Shown here in pieces: positions 1-8,609 of a DNA stretch of 64,000 bases. Position 1 is the stretch's first letter. Each line of letters starts with the position of its first letter. Both the position numbers and the translations under genes were made by a program. This stretch comes from Cytophagales bacterium (GTDB lineage Bacteria; Bacteroidota; Bacteroidia; Cytophagales; UBA9547): positions 41,397 to 105,396 of the forward strand of contig JAAFIH010000014.1 in the NCBI GenBank assembly GCA_013297755.1, given 5' to 3'. The notes beneath the pieces are model-generated. The model did not search any database. It was not told where the DNA came from and saw only the letters and a program-made list of their open reading frames with translations.

Positions 1-326
1 CTCGAAAAAATAGTAAGATTGTGAGACCAACTCAATTCTCTCAACACTGTTGAGACAATTGGAAAATCCGAATATGCTTCATAAAATTGTTTCATCCGCC
101 ATAGGTTTTTTACAGAAAAGCCTTTTAAATCAGGCTCACTTTTAGCAATATAAAGAGCCAGTTGCTCTACCACACCATCTCCCCAGTTTTGAGATTTTAC
201 GTTTTGGCTTATGTATTGACCTATATTCCAATACAAATCTATCAAAGCCGTATTTACAGCCTTAATGGCATTTTGCCTTGAGTTTTGAATTAAAAAAATG
301 ATGTCTGTAAACTGTTTTTCAATCAT
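1..326 (-). CDS. DUF1016 (YhcG-type) nuclease-domain protein, N-terminal part
   Basis: An open frame starts at an ATG read leftwards from 326 and runs off the left edge of the window, so only about 108 residues are visible. The translation has the pattern of the DUF1016 N-terminal domain: an early stretch IDLYWNIGQYI, then a WGDGVV segment, FSVKNLWRMKQFY, and a final LSWSHNLTI. This family carries a PD-(D/E)XK nuclease domain in the C-terminal part, which lies outside the window. Such genes are common next to prophage and restriction genes, and the next gene here is a broken BRO-type antirepressor. The family call is confident; the function is not established in the family. Confidence 0.85.
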   Translation of the reverse strand, partial: MIEKQFTDIIFLIQNSRQNAIKAVNTALIDLYWNIGQYISQNVKSQNWGDGVVEQLALYIAKSEPDLKGFSVKNLWRMKQFYEAYSDFPIVSTVLRELSWSHNLTIFS

Positions 327-623
327 ATTCTATTTATAATTCAATCAGTTTTTAGGTACTGAAGATACTATATTATCCAAAATTATTACTTAAAAAATCT
401 TAACAAGTTTGATTTAAAACGCTTTATATCCATTGCACCCAGTAGGGAGAATGGTTGTTTTGGGTATAATAACCGCAACACTTGGCAAGTTTTTTACTTA
501 GATAGATTGTAAATAAGAACATAAATGAATAAAGGAAAGGTATGGTGAATTTCTTTCTAAATCGTTTGAGTTTTTAATTTTTTGTGGGGCTTTTTTCTGT
601 GAAAGTGCTGTTTTAGCATTTAA
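327..623. other. Intergenic stretch with no recognised gene
   Basis: About 300 AT-rich bases lie between the start of the DUF1016 gene and the 3' end of the broken antirepressor. I see no long frame, RNA gene or clear terminator. The stretch probably contains the promoter of the leftward DUF1016 gene, but no convincing promoter boxes could be picked out. Confidence 0.4.
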
Positions 624-1417
624 TTAAGTAACTACTTTTTTGCCTGTTTGCGTTTCTAATGCTTTTCGGGCATCGCCTGCAATTTTGCCACCTTTTGTAG
701 CAACTTTTGCACTTTCTTCAAAAGTTTCTGGATTTGTTGCTTGCGAAATATCTTTGGTCGAAGCCTCGGCTAACATATTTAAGATAAGTTCTGTACTGGT
801 CATATTATCTCTCAAATTCTCTTTTTTTCAAGCCTTTAAGAACTTTATACTCTTTGGTTGTTTTACCAGACCATGCTTTTGTAATTATATCAGTAAGTGT
901 TGCAAATTGTTGTCCTTCTTTTAATCCTCGTTTTTTCCATTCATCTGTAAGTTCTTTACGGATTTCTATACTTTTTAGGCGTTGATTAATCCAGTTTTCA
1001 GAGTAGCCAAGTTTCAAGTATTGTTCCAATGCCCTATCAATCGTTATTTCGGGGTCTTGCATTTCGTCTAATCGCTCTGATGCCAATTGTGCCAACCACA
1101 ACTTAAATGGTTCTGCTTTTGGTGAAGGTATAGACTGAATAATCCTAAAAATCTGTTCGGCATCTGCTACATCTGTGTTGTAATATTTACCATCTGTTGA
1201 TTGCATTTTGAGTTGTCGGATTTTTTTCGGACAACTCGCTTCCTTCTTTTAGGAGTTTGGCTTTGAGGTCGTTCCAATACTTACGTGGGCGATCAGTTTC
1301 TGTTAAAACTTCTACAACATCTATGATAGAAATGTACCAAATTTCTTTTTCTGCATCCCATTGGGTACGAACCTTTTTTTCTTCAAAAATTGAAATGGCA
1401 TTTTCTTCCTTCATCAA
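624..1417 (-). pseudogene. BRO-N / phage antirepressor-like protein with two frameshifts
   Basis: Three consecutive leftward frames (1417-1187, 1206-805, 815-624) together spell one protein of about 260 residues. The order is an N-terminal BRO-like segment (IWYISIIDVVEVL, then KYWNDLKAKL), a middle part (IPSPKAEPFKLWLAQLASER) and a C-terminal part with NMTSTELILNMLAEA. Both breaks fall in runs of seven A (coding strand). Removing one A from each run restores a continuous reading, giving SEKIRQLKMQSTDGK at the first and GLKKENLRDNMTSTEL at the second. It is therefore either a recent pseudogene or carries two homopolymer sequencing errors. The family (prophage antirepressor, DinD-like) is often found with mobile DNA. 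Confidence 0.8.
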
Positions 1418-1626
1418 TTAATAACTATTTAACAAAATTAATGGAATATTTAATAAGAAAAAACTCCAAAATTGTAATGTTATACTTTTTACTTTTTTAA
1501 ATGTACGCTTTCCACTTTATATCATATTCTAAATAATACACTCTTGATAAATAAATTTTACCTGAATTGTAGTTGTTATTGGTTAGATTGCCAGTGAGGA
1601 TACAAACAATGGCGGAGCAATTGACT

Positions 1627-2790
1627 TTAACCTTGAAATACTTTTTTTACAGCCTCCAAATATTTTGTTCCCCATTTTGAACAGGGTTCAAGATGGTTGC
1701 CTTCTGCCCATTCGTTCCAGGCGTTAATAAAAACAAAATTTTCTTCTTTAGAAAAAGGCACAAATTTTTGTTTGATGTTTTCTAGCCAATTTCCAAACAG
1801 ATTTGGTGTAGCATTAATACAAATAGTAGCATCTTTACCTTTTTTTCGAGCCGAATTATCCCACGATGGAAATATACTTGGGTAGGTTTTTGGTTCTATT
1901 TGTCTTTTGTTTTCTAACTTAATTAATTTTTTATAGTCGTAAACTTGGTTTCGATTGTAAATACTTTTGGAATACTTATAAAATAACTCGTCTATTTTAT
2001 TGGTAGGTTCTACTAAAAAATCAAGATTCAATTTTTGAAATACTCTTTTTTTGTAGTATAAAGATTTAATTATTACTTTATTTAGTAATGTGCCATATTC
2101 TTTTTCAGGTTTTGCAAAATGTGGGGCAAATTCCATTTTTGCTTCTATGTTATAATTTTTTAAATCATAATCAGCCCCAAAACTTTTTACAAAGCAAATG
2201 TAAAGTTCGCCAATACCTAGTTTTAGGGCTTCGGCTCTCCAAATTTTGATTGTTTTATGAATATCAGGAAATAGAGATGGTCTGTAAATAGAAATAAAAG
2301 GCTTTCCATCAACTTTTATATACCGTTCATCTTTAAAGAAATGTTCGCAAAGAAACCTGATGTGTTCTACATCGTCTTGCTCTGAATATTCTTGTTTTAT
2401 GAGTATTTCTTTATCCCAACCATCCCATCTGCGTGTCCAGTTTTCGTTTGCCCAGCAAAGCATAAAAGGTAAATCTTCTTTTGGGTTTTTGAGTTTTCTG
2501 TCAACAGGCTCATGCAAAAGTCGTTTGCCATTAAACCAATAGTGGTAGTAGCAAAAGCCATAAATACCATATTCTTTTGCCAAGGCTTCTTGAGCCAATC
2601 TAGCCTCTTCTAATCTTAAATCATAAAAACCCAAATCGGCAGGTAAATGAGGTTGGTAATGATTTTTAAATAGTGGTTTTGCTTTGGTTACATTAGTCCA
2701 CTCTGTAAAACCTTTGCCCCACCATTCATCGTTTTCGGCAAATGGGTGGTATTGGGGTAAGTGGATGGCTATGGGGCGGAGGTTAGGCAT
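1627..2790 (-). CDS. WbsX-type glycosyltransferase / GH99-like protein
   Basis: This 387-residue protein matches the WbsX family (Glyco_tran_WbsX), found in O-antigen and capsule loci. Visible landmarks are the N-terminal IAIHLPQYHPFAENDEWW, GFTEWTNVTKAKP, the YGFCYYHYWFNGKRLL segment around residue 75-90, MLCWANENWTRRWDG near 110-125, and FINAWNEWAEGNHLEP near the C-terminus. The acidic and aromatic pattern resembles a TIM-barrel glycosidase fold. It is the last gene of the leftward polysaccharide operon and overlaps the end of the upstream glycosyltransferase gene by 8 bp, so the two are likely co-translated. The exact sugar substrate cannot be read from the sequence. Confidence 0.88.
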   Translation of the reverse strand: MPNLRPIAIHLPQYHPFAENDEWWGKGFTEWTNVTKAKPLFKNHYQPHLPADLGFYDLRLEEARLAQEALAKEYGIYGFCYYHYWFNGKRLLHEPVDRKLKNPKEDLPFMLCWANENWTRRWDGWDKEILIKQEYSEQDDVEHIRFLCEHFFKDERYIKVDGKPFISIYRPSLFPDIHKTIKIWRAEALKLGIGELYICFVKSFGADYDLKNYNIEAKMEFAPHFAKPEKEYGTLLNKVIIKSLYYKKRVFQKLNLDFLVEPTNKIDELFYKYSKSIYNRNQVYDYKKLIKLENKRQIEPKTYPSIFPSWDNSARKKGKDATICINATPNLFGNWLENIKQKFVPFSKEENFVFINAWNEWAEGNHLEPCSKWGTKYLEAVKKVFQG

Positions 2791-4069
2791 TGATTAATAT
2801 TTTATGATAAATTTCGTTTCGAATTTCAGCCGTTTGTTGCTGCGAATATTTGTCAATAAACAAATTTTGTGCATTTTGAGCAATTTCAAATGCTTTACTT
2901 TTGTGCTCAAACAAGAACTTTATTTTTTTATAAAACTCAATGGGTGTGTTTGCTAGCGTAAAATGTTCATCTTGTTTAAAATCAAATCCATCTGCACCTA
3001 AACTTGTTGAAATAATTGGAATTCCTTGTGCCATAGCCAACAAAATTTTAGTTCTTAATCCACCACCACCCAATCTAATGGGTACTAGCATGATACTATT
3101 TTTTAAAATTTCATTAATATTTTCAGCATACCCTTCAAAAATTATTTTATTAGAACCTAATTGATTTTTAGTTTCCTCACTCCAATTTCCAACTATATGA
3201 ACAGGGATTGAAAAATCAAATAGAGAATAAACTTCGTTGAGAAAAAAAAGTACAGCATCTTTGTTTGGATAATGTGCTTCTGGACCTATAAATATTAATT
3301 TTTCAATTCTAAAATTTTCTTTATCGATTTTTTGAATATTTTCATCTGACACTGAAAAAGGAGAACTATAAATTGGAGTACTGGGCAATATTTTTTTTAA
3401 CCTTTCTTTATCAATCTGGCTTAAAGCTAGTATAGCATCATATTTTGATAAATATGCAGTTTCTAACATCTTTGTATTGTTGCATACATAGCTGTCAAAC
3501 AAAGATTTTTCGGCTTTGATATTTATATAATCATTTAAAACTGAATATCTAGATTCAATCTCAATGTAAATTTTTTTTACATTTACTGGAAGACAGTTAA
3601 TTAAATTTAGATTTTCTGTATATTCTATTTGAATAATATCAAATTCATAGTTTTGAAACAATAAACTTAATTTTTCAATATATTTTTTTGAATGTGGAAA
3701 AAAAGGAGTTGTTCTTCCAACATTTTCCATTAAATCAATTTGACTATTTTTAGTATTTGATAGATTAGTTTTAAAAAACCAATTGTAAATATTCCGCAAA
3801 AATGATTTTAAGAACTCTCCGAAGTTAAAATTTAATTTAAAGTCTTCTTCGTGTTTATAATTTTGTGAAATTACAATATTAACATTTGGTAATTTATTTT
3901 TTAATAATTCAATATTTCTTGTATCTTCTAAGTTATTTGAATGTAAAAACAAGGTAAAATCATTAATATTTTGCAGTTTATCTATAAAGCTAAATGTACA
4001 AATTTTACCACCATCACTGATAGGATAAGGTATAATTATTGGGATGATTAATATTTTTAACTTTTCCAC
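2783..4069 (-). CDS. Glycosyltransferase family 4 (GT-B fold)
   Basis: A 428-residue protein with a GT-B layout. The N-terminal Rossmann-like half starts KILIIPIIIPYPISDGGK. The C-terminal half has the donor-binding features of GT4 enzymes: LIFIGPEAHYPNKDAVLFFL near residue 265-285, then a region with VPIRLGGGGLRTKILLAMAQ followed by IPIISTSLGADG near 340-375. It probably transfers a nucleotide-activated sugar during assembly of the surface polysaccharide on the cytoplasmic face of the membrane. It overlaps the wbsX-like gene downstream. Upstream lies a remnant of an epimerase 3' end (4079-4191), which suggests this gene once directly followed an epimerase gene. Confidence 0.85.
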   Translation of the reverse strand: MEKLKILIIPIIIPYPISDGGKICTFSFIDKLQNINDFTLFLHSNNLEDTRNIELLKNKLPNVNIVISQNYKHEEDFKLNFNFGEFLKSFLRNIYNWFFKTNLSNTKNSQIDLMENVGRTTPFFPHSKKYIEKLSLLFQNYEFDIIQIEYTENLNLINCLPVNVKKIYIEIESRYSVLNDYINIKAEKSLFDSYVCNNTKMLETAYLSKYDAILALSQIDKERLKKILPSTPIYSSPFSVSDENIQKIDKENFRIEKLIFIGPEAHYPNKDAVLFFLNEVYSLFDFSIPVHIVGNWSEETKNQLGSNKIIFEGYAENINEILKNSIMLVPIRLGGGGLRTKILLAMAQGIPIISTSLGADGFDFKQDEHFTLANTPIEFYKKIKFLFEHKSKAFEIAQNAQNLFIDKYSQQQTAEIRNEIYHKILINA

Positions 4070-4078
4070 TGTAAGTAC

Positions 4079-4191
4079 TTATAATCAAACATTGTTTTTA
4101 CCAAACTTTTTAAACTTGTATTGTGTTGCCAACCCAAACTGTTTATAGTAGTTGGGTTGGATACTAAAATCTCGTATTCTTTTTTAAAATC
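4079..4191 (-). pseudogene. Duplicated 3'-end fragment of the epimerase gene
   Basis: These 113 bp are about 90% identical (11 mismatches by eye, no gaps) to 4987-5099, the 3' end of the intact epimerase gene at 4977-5858. Read leftwards the fragment encodes the same C-terminal tail with substitutions (ILVSNPTTINSLGWQH, then TMFDYK). It abuts the stop codon of the broken vapC-like gene on one side and the start of the GT4 gene on the other. This is a remnant of a former epimerase allele or paralogue left when the VapBC-like cassette and the present epimerase gene were placed next to it. Confidence 0.85.
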
Positions 4192-4590
4192 AGAATTTGA
4201 ACAATTTCAAATCAGAAATGTACTTAAAGTCTTTTTGATTGTATGTAAATAGTTCAATATTCATCACAATTGCAATAGCTGCTATTATACAATCGGGCAA
4301 TGCCATCCCATGACTCAACCTATACTTTAGCATTAAATCAAATGCTTTTAAAGAAATTTCATTATTTATTAAAGCGATGTTAAATCTATTAAGTTTTTTG
4401 TTCAATACATTTAAGTCTGTTTTATTACCAATGCCAGCTAATAATTCTAATTTTAAACAGTAGAAATTACTATATTATCCAAACTAATTTTGTTATTAAT
4501 AATAGAAACTGTTTTTTCATTTCTAGCATTTTTAACATCAAAATAATCTATCATTACATCTGTATCGCATAAAGTTATTTTCTCTGCCAT
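4190..4590 (-). pseudogene. VapC-like PIN-domain toxin, frameshifted
   Basis: Reading leftwards from the ATG at 4590, the first 45 codons give MAEKITLCDTDVMIDYF, the N-terminal PIN signature with the acidic residues of DTDVMIDYF, and then hit a stop. A one-base frame change restores KLELLAGIGNKTDLNVLNKK and continues into an open frame at 4405-4190 with the C-terminal PIN part LPDCIIAAIAIVMNIELFTYNQKDF. About one base is missing near 4455, so the toxin is probably inactive unless this is a sequencing error. The start overlaps the end of the putative antitoxin gene by 16 bp, the usual toxin-antitoxin arrangement. VapC proteins are tRNA or rRNA endonucleases. Confidence 0.78.
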
Positions 4591-4811
4591 AATTCAATTC
4601 TTAATTTTGCAGCATCTAAATTTTTATTGCTAAATATAGCCGTAAGGTCAGAAATATCGATTTTAGGATTTCCCGAAATTATATTTTCAGCTTTAGTTTT
4701 AACTTTCATTTTTTCTTTAGGCTTCTCAATCACAAAATCTAAATATTTAGAAAAATCTTTTAGTGCTTTTAATGTTTTTTGATTTTGATATGAAATTATA
4801 ACTTGTGGCAT
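4575..4811 (-). CDS. Probable VapB-type antitoxin
   Basis: A 78-residue protein, directly upstream of and overlapping the vapC-like gene. The N-terminal half (MPQVIISYQNQKTLKALKDFSKYL) could form a small strand-helix unit. The C-terminal half (ISGNPKIDISDLTAIFSNKNLDAAKLRIELW) looks like the extended toxin-wrapping tail typical of antitoxins in Bacteroidetes PIN modules. No named family can be assigned with certainty. The call rests on size, order and overlap with the PIN toxin. Because the toxin is frameshifted, this antitoxin may be an orphan. Confidence 0.65.
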   Translation of the reverse strand: MPQVIISYQNQKTLKALKDFSKYLDFVIEKPKEKMKVKTKAENIISGNPKIDISDLTAIFSNKNLDAAKLRIELWQRK

Positions 4812-4847
4812 GAGGTTTTAATTATTGTTTAAATTGATACAACAATA

Positions 4848-4855
4848 CAAATCTA
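4848..4855 (-). promoter_or_regulatory. Possible -7 box for the VapBC-like operon
   Basis: On the minus strand this reads TAGATTTG, matching the Bacteroidetes -7 consensus TAnnTTTG, 37 bases upstream of the antitoxin start. No TTG -33 element is seen at the right distance, so support is weak. Confidence 0.3.
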
Positions 4856-4976
4856 ATAGAATTTGTGGCTAATTGTTTTAAAATTTGATGGCTGGCTTTT
4901 TGGTAACCATAGCTGATGTTTGTGTCCTCAAAGACGATAATGAATAGACAATGGAGAAAATTTTTAATTTTTTTCA

Positions 4977-5858
4977 TTATTTGTGCTTATAATCAAACAT
5001 TGTTTTTGCTAAATTCTCTAAACTTGTTTCATGTTTCCAACCCATACTGTTTATAGTAGTTGGGTTAGATACTAAAATCTCGTATTCTTTTTTAAAATCT
5101 TGTTGTGTTGTTGTTACTTTATGCCAATCAATACCTGCATAATTACCGCAAAAAACTAACCACTCTTCAATACTATGTGCTTTACCTGTGCCTATTACGG
5201 CTTCAAATATGGTATTGTTATTAATAAATGTCCAAATACCTTGCACAATATCGCTGGCAAAACCAAATTCTTTTTTTACAGTAATATCAAATAGGTTTAA
5301 TGTTTCTTTACTGCCTTGAGCTATTCGTTTTAGAGTTTGCACAATTTTTTGGTTTACATGTCGCTCTGATCGTAATGGGCTATCGTGGTTAAAAAAATAG
5401 CCAACATATACATTTAAACCTAAAGTACGATAATATCTAGCCGCATATACCGATTGTATGCGAGCAATAGCGTAGGGACTATTGGCAATAAATTCATCTG
5501 TTTCTTTGATGGGTAAGCCATTATTTACAAATTGCAAACCACTACCCGATAAAAAAACTTTGCTGTGTTTAGAATATTGGTAAACAGCTTCTAAAATATT
5601 AAGTGTGCCCGTAGAAATTGTTTGATGATTCTCAAACAATACATTATGCCTTGTGGTAGAGTTTGCGGCTAAATGAAAAATATAATCAGGCTGGCTATGG
5701 CTAATAAGTTCTTTTACAAAAGTATAGTTTGCCACATCGCCTATTTGCCAATGATTATTAGTTCTGGCAACGCCAATAACTTCTATTTTTTTTGAAAGCA
5801 GTAATTGGCTTAAATAAAAACCATCTTGCCCATTTGCTCCAAATATGACTGCTTTCAT
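4977..5858 (-). CDS. NAD(P)-dependent sugar epimerase/dehydratase (GDP-mannose dehydratase-like)
   Basis: A 293-residue extended SDR protein. The nucleotide-binding motif GANGQDGFYL at residues 8-17 is the form found in GDP-mannose 4,6-dehydratases and related reductases, followed by DYIFHLAANSTT and the NSPYAIAR segment. In that segment the usual catalytic Tyr-x3-Lys reads Tyr-x3-Arg, so the catalytic lysine appears replaced. The protein is shorter than true Gmd (about 340-370 residues). It probably modifies a nucleotide sugar for the polysaccharide. It abuts the FkbM methyltransferase gene upstream with no gap. Its 3' end is duplicated at 4079-4191. Confidence 0.82.
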   Translation of the reverse strand: MKAVIFGANGQDGFYLSQLLLSKKIEVIGVARTNNHWQIGDVANYTFVKELISHSQPDYIFHLAANSTTRHNVLFENHQTISTGTLNILEAVYQYSKHSKVFLSGSGLQFVNNGLPIKETDEFIANSPYAIARIQSVYAARYYRTLGLNVYVGYFFNHDSPLRSERHVNQKIVQTLKRIAQGSKETLNLFDITVKKEFGFASDIVQGIWTFINNNTIFEAVIGTGKAHSIEEWLVFCGNYAGIDWHKVTTTQQDFKKEYEILVSNPTTINSMGWKHETSLENLAKTMFDYKHK

Positions 5859-6575
5859 TTATTTGTTATTATAAAACCAGCTTTTGTTTACAAAAATAGT
5901 ATTTATATACGTGTCGGCATAAACAAAATAGTCTTTTGAAATCATATAGTCTTGTATATCATTATTTTTTGGTCTGATATGGTTTTCGCTATAGGTACAA
6001 GTTTCAGCACAAATAATGGGTATTGGGTATTTATTAAAATTTATTGATTTTAGTATATCCAAATCCAACCCTTCCACATCAATAGATAAATAATCAGGGT
6101 AAGTTTCAAAATTTTCTACAATAATGTTTTCTAGTGTTTTTAATGCTACTTTTTCTACTTTAACAATTTTATAGGTACCTTGACTTTGGCGATATTCTGC
6201 TTCTAGTTTGTCAAAAGTGTTTAACGAAGGCTCGTTAAAAATATAAAAGTCAGCAATGGGAGCACTAGAAAAACTTACACCTACATTTAATACCTTATCC
6301 TTTGGTCTGTTTTTTTTTATATTTTCAATAAAAGAAATATCTGCCTCTACACATACTCCGTTATACCCTTTTGTGTAGAAAAGGTATGTGTTATTGTGAT
6401 TTATTGGGTTATTTGTACCTATCTCTAAATAACTAAATTTTTTAAGTTTTTTATCATTGATTAAAAAATTTATAATTGAATCTTCGCCCGCTTGCGAAAA
6501 AGAATTAGGTACAGTTTGTGGTTTTATATAGTTAAAAATTATTTTTTTTACTATATTTTTTATTTGTTGTATCAT
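5859..6575 (-). CDS. FkbM family methyltransferase
   Basis: A 238-residue SAM-dependent methyltransferase of the FkbM type. Visible features are the early QAGEDSIINFLI segment, KFSYLEIGTNNPINHNNT for SAM binding near residue 45-60, GVCVEAD, and the conserved DYLSIDVEGLDLDILKSI near 165-180. FkbM enzymes are O-methyltransferases of sugars, lipids or polyketides. In this operon the substrate is probably a sugar of the surface glycan. It sits back-to-back with the neighbouring genes with 0 bp spacing, so it is part of a tightly packed operon. Confidence 0.85.
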   Translation of the reverse strand: MIQQIKNIVKKIIFNYIKPQTVPNSFSQAGEDSIINFLINDKKLKKFSYLEIGTNNPINHNNTYLFYTKGYNGVCVEADISFIENIKKNRPKDKVLNVGVSFSSAPIADFYIFNEPSLNTFDKLEAEYRQSQGTYKIVKVEKVALKTLENIIVENFETYPDYLSIDVEGLDLDILKSINFNKYPIPIICAETCTYSENHIRPKNNDIQDYMISKDYFVYADTYINTIFVNKSWFYNNK

Positions 6576-7814
6576 TTACACTATTTCGATTTCGGGTAAT
6601 GGAAAAATAAATTTGCCACCTTGTTCTAAATATTCTTTCTCACGTTCTAAGATAGAATTTTTAAAGTGCCAAGGCAACACTAAAAAATAATCAGGTTTCA
6701 TGGCTTTTGCTTCTTTTTCGGATATAATCTGTATGTGTGTACCAGGCGTAAAAGCCCCAAATTTTTCTTCGTTTACTTCTGCAATAAAAGGTATATGCGT
6801 TGCATTTAAACCACAAAATTGCAGCAACACATTTCCTTTGGTAGATGCACCATAGCCTATTACTTTTTTGCCATCGTTTACTAAGGCTACAATAAGGTCT
6901 AATAAATTTTTGCGGTGTTTAAAAACTCTTTCTTCAAAGTCTCGGTATGGCTTTGGGGTATCTAAGCCCATATCGTCTTCTTGTTTCAACATCCAATCTA
7001 TTACAGGTGAATTGGCTACAAGGCTTGAATTTTGTTTTGCGGCAGTTACCGCAAAACTACCTCCATTTACGCTATTCATTTGCACATCTATTACCTTCAT
7101 GCCGCAACTTTCTAGTAGTTTTTTTACTACTTTAAATGAGTAGAACTCTAAATGTTCGTGGCATATAGTATCGTAAGAGTTGGTACGCAACATAGAAGGC
7201 ATATAGCTTTGTTCGAAATGCCAAATTCCGTTTTCTTCTAACACTGCTGCTATATCTTTTACAAATTTGGCAGGTTGCTCCAAATCATAAAACATGGCTA
7301 TTGAAGTAATAATTTTAGCTTTTTCGGTGGGGAAATTTTGGCGAAATACTGTTTCAGAAAAAAAATCGGGTATCAGGGTAATATCATCTGTATAATATTC
7401 TAAAAATTTTTTGCCCGTAGGGTCTATGCCCACTTTGCGGTATTTGCCTTTATAGGCTTTTAACGAAGTAGCATCGTTACTTCCAATATCAATAATTAAA
7501 TCTCCTTCTTTAGGTTTGGCAAGTCGTTCTAAAAAATGTATTTTGTTTGTTAAATGCGAAACCATCGATTTGTTAAGCCCCGAACGATAGCCATAATTAT
7601 CGCCATACATTTCGTCAAGGCTGTACGAGTGTTTCATTTGTAACAAGCCACTATCAGGGCACCAAACTAAATCCAAAGGCCCTTTGGTTACAACTTCATC
7701 TTTACTTTTAGGAAAAACACCAGTTAAATATTGATCGCCTAAGGATAATACGGTAATTAAATTGGTGCTACCGCTAATGCGGCATTTAGAAATTTCTGTG
7801 TAAGAATTGTTCAT
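6576..7814 (-). CDS. Sugar C-methyltransferase (Methyltransf_13/23/14 architecture)
   Basis: A 412-residue protein with the three-part layout of NDP-hexose C-methyltransferases (TylC3/NovU type): an N-terminal zinc-ribbon-like segment, a SAM-binding Rossmann domain (DLIIDIGSNDATSLKAYK near residue 105-120), and a C-terminal domain with KVIGYGASTKGNVLLQF near 315-335. The N-terminal zinc module usually has two CxxC knuckles. Here they read CRIS and CPDS, so two of the four cysteines are serines. The enzyme would add a branching methyl group to a nucleotide-linked deoxysugar in polysaccharide biosynthesis. It is directly adjacent to an FkbM gene on each side. Confidence 0.87.
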   Translation of the reverse strand: MNNSYTEISKCRISGSTNLITVLSLGDQYLTGVFPKSKDEVVTKGPLDLVWCPDSGLLQMKHSYSLDEMYGDNYGYRSGLNKSMVSHLTNKIHFLERLAKPKEGDLIIDIGSNDATSLKAYKGKYRKVGIDPTGKKFLEYYTDDITLIPDFFSETVFRQNFPTEKAKIITSIAMFYDLEQPAKFVKDIAAVLEENGIWHFEQSYMPSMLRTNSYDTICHEHLEFYSFKVVKKLLESCGMKVIDVQMNSVNGGSFAVTAAKQNSSLVANSPVIDWMLKQEDDMGLDTPKPYRDFEERVFKHRKNLLDLIVALVNDGKKVIGYGASTKGNVLLQFCGLNATHIPFIAEVNEEKFGAFTPGTHIQIISEKEAKAMKPDYFLVLPWHFKNSILEREKEYLEQGGKFIFPLPEIEIV

Positions 7815-8606
7815 TTATCGTGGAATAATTAAATAATTGTGGCCATTAATATTTTTATAAAATTTATAGTTTATGCTTTGCACAAAATCTACATAATCTT
7901 GAAAACATAAATCATACTTTTCTTCAAAATGATACTCATATTCAAATAAAATTGGCATTTGATGTTTTGCTATTGTTTTTACAGCACCTTGCATGGCTTG
8001 CAAATCGCCCCCTTGTATATCTATTTTCATAAAGCTTATAGGTTGCTCAATATTTAGACTATCAATAGTAAAAGATTTTACTTCTCTACCTTTAGTAGCA
8101 TTATAATCAATTCCATAAGCACCGTAAGCTTCATATTCTTCAAAATCTTGTTCGGGAAATATTAAAATTTCGTTATCTACATTGTGTACTGCACCAAAAT
8201 GAGTGATTATTTTGTTTTCTTTTTGGTTAGCTTTAATATTCTTATTTAAGATTTCAAAAATCCAATCATCTGCATCAAAAGCATGCACACAACCATTTTC
8301 TCCTACCAAATTAGAAAACAAAATACTCATTTGCCCAAAATTAGAACCAACATCTAACACAGAGGTGTTGGGCTTAATGTATTTGGTGGCTAAATCAACC
8401 ACATCTTTCTCAAATATCTGGTTACTAATAATGGTATTGGCTACCACATCATTAACTGCATCGGTAGGTAAATAGTACTTTCCAGTAGTTGTATTGTATA
8501 GCGTCAAATTTTTTGTTCGCTTACTTCTTATTTCTATTGATTTTTTATTGAATTTTATGATATCAAAACCCAAATTATTTAAAATACTTTTAATTAGTTG
8601 TTTCAT
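7815..8606 (-). CDS. FkbM family methyltransferase
   Basis: A 263-residue methyltransferase. The SAM-binding motif SVLDVGSNFGQMSILFSNLVG lies near residue 98-118 (shown only in part), followed by CVHAFDADDWIFEIL and the FkbM signature FMKIDIQGGDLQAMQGA near 193-210. It differs clearly from the other FkbM protein of the operon (5859-6575), so two different hydroxyl groups or sugars may be methylated. It lies 3 bp downstream of the ABC ATPase gene and abuts the C-methyltransferase gene. Confidence 0.85.
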   Translation of the reverse strand: MKQLIKSILNNLGFDIIKFNKKSIEIRSKRTKNLTLYNTTTGKYYLPTDAVNDVVANTIISNQIFEKDVVDLATKYIKPNTSVLDVGSNFGQMSILFSNLVGENGCVHAFDADDWIFEILNKNIKANQKENKIITHFGAVHNVDNEILIFPEQDFEEYEAYGAYGIDYNATKGREVKSFTIDSLNIEQPISFMKIDIQGGDLQAMQGAVKTIAKHQMPILFEYEYHFEEKYDLCFQDYVDFVQSINYKFYKNINGHNYLIIPR

Positions 8607-8609
8607 TTG

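Noticed and set aside
805..1417. Programmed -1 frameshifting at the A7 runs in the BRO-type gene
   Set aside because: Restoring the frame needs a +1 change (skipping one base) at both runs, which does not fit the usual -1 slippage at A-rich heptamers.
5859..8606. The two FkbM methyltransferases as a duplication
   Set aside because: Apart from family motifs their sequences and lengths differ strongly, so recent duplication is not supported.
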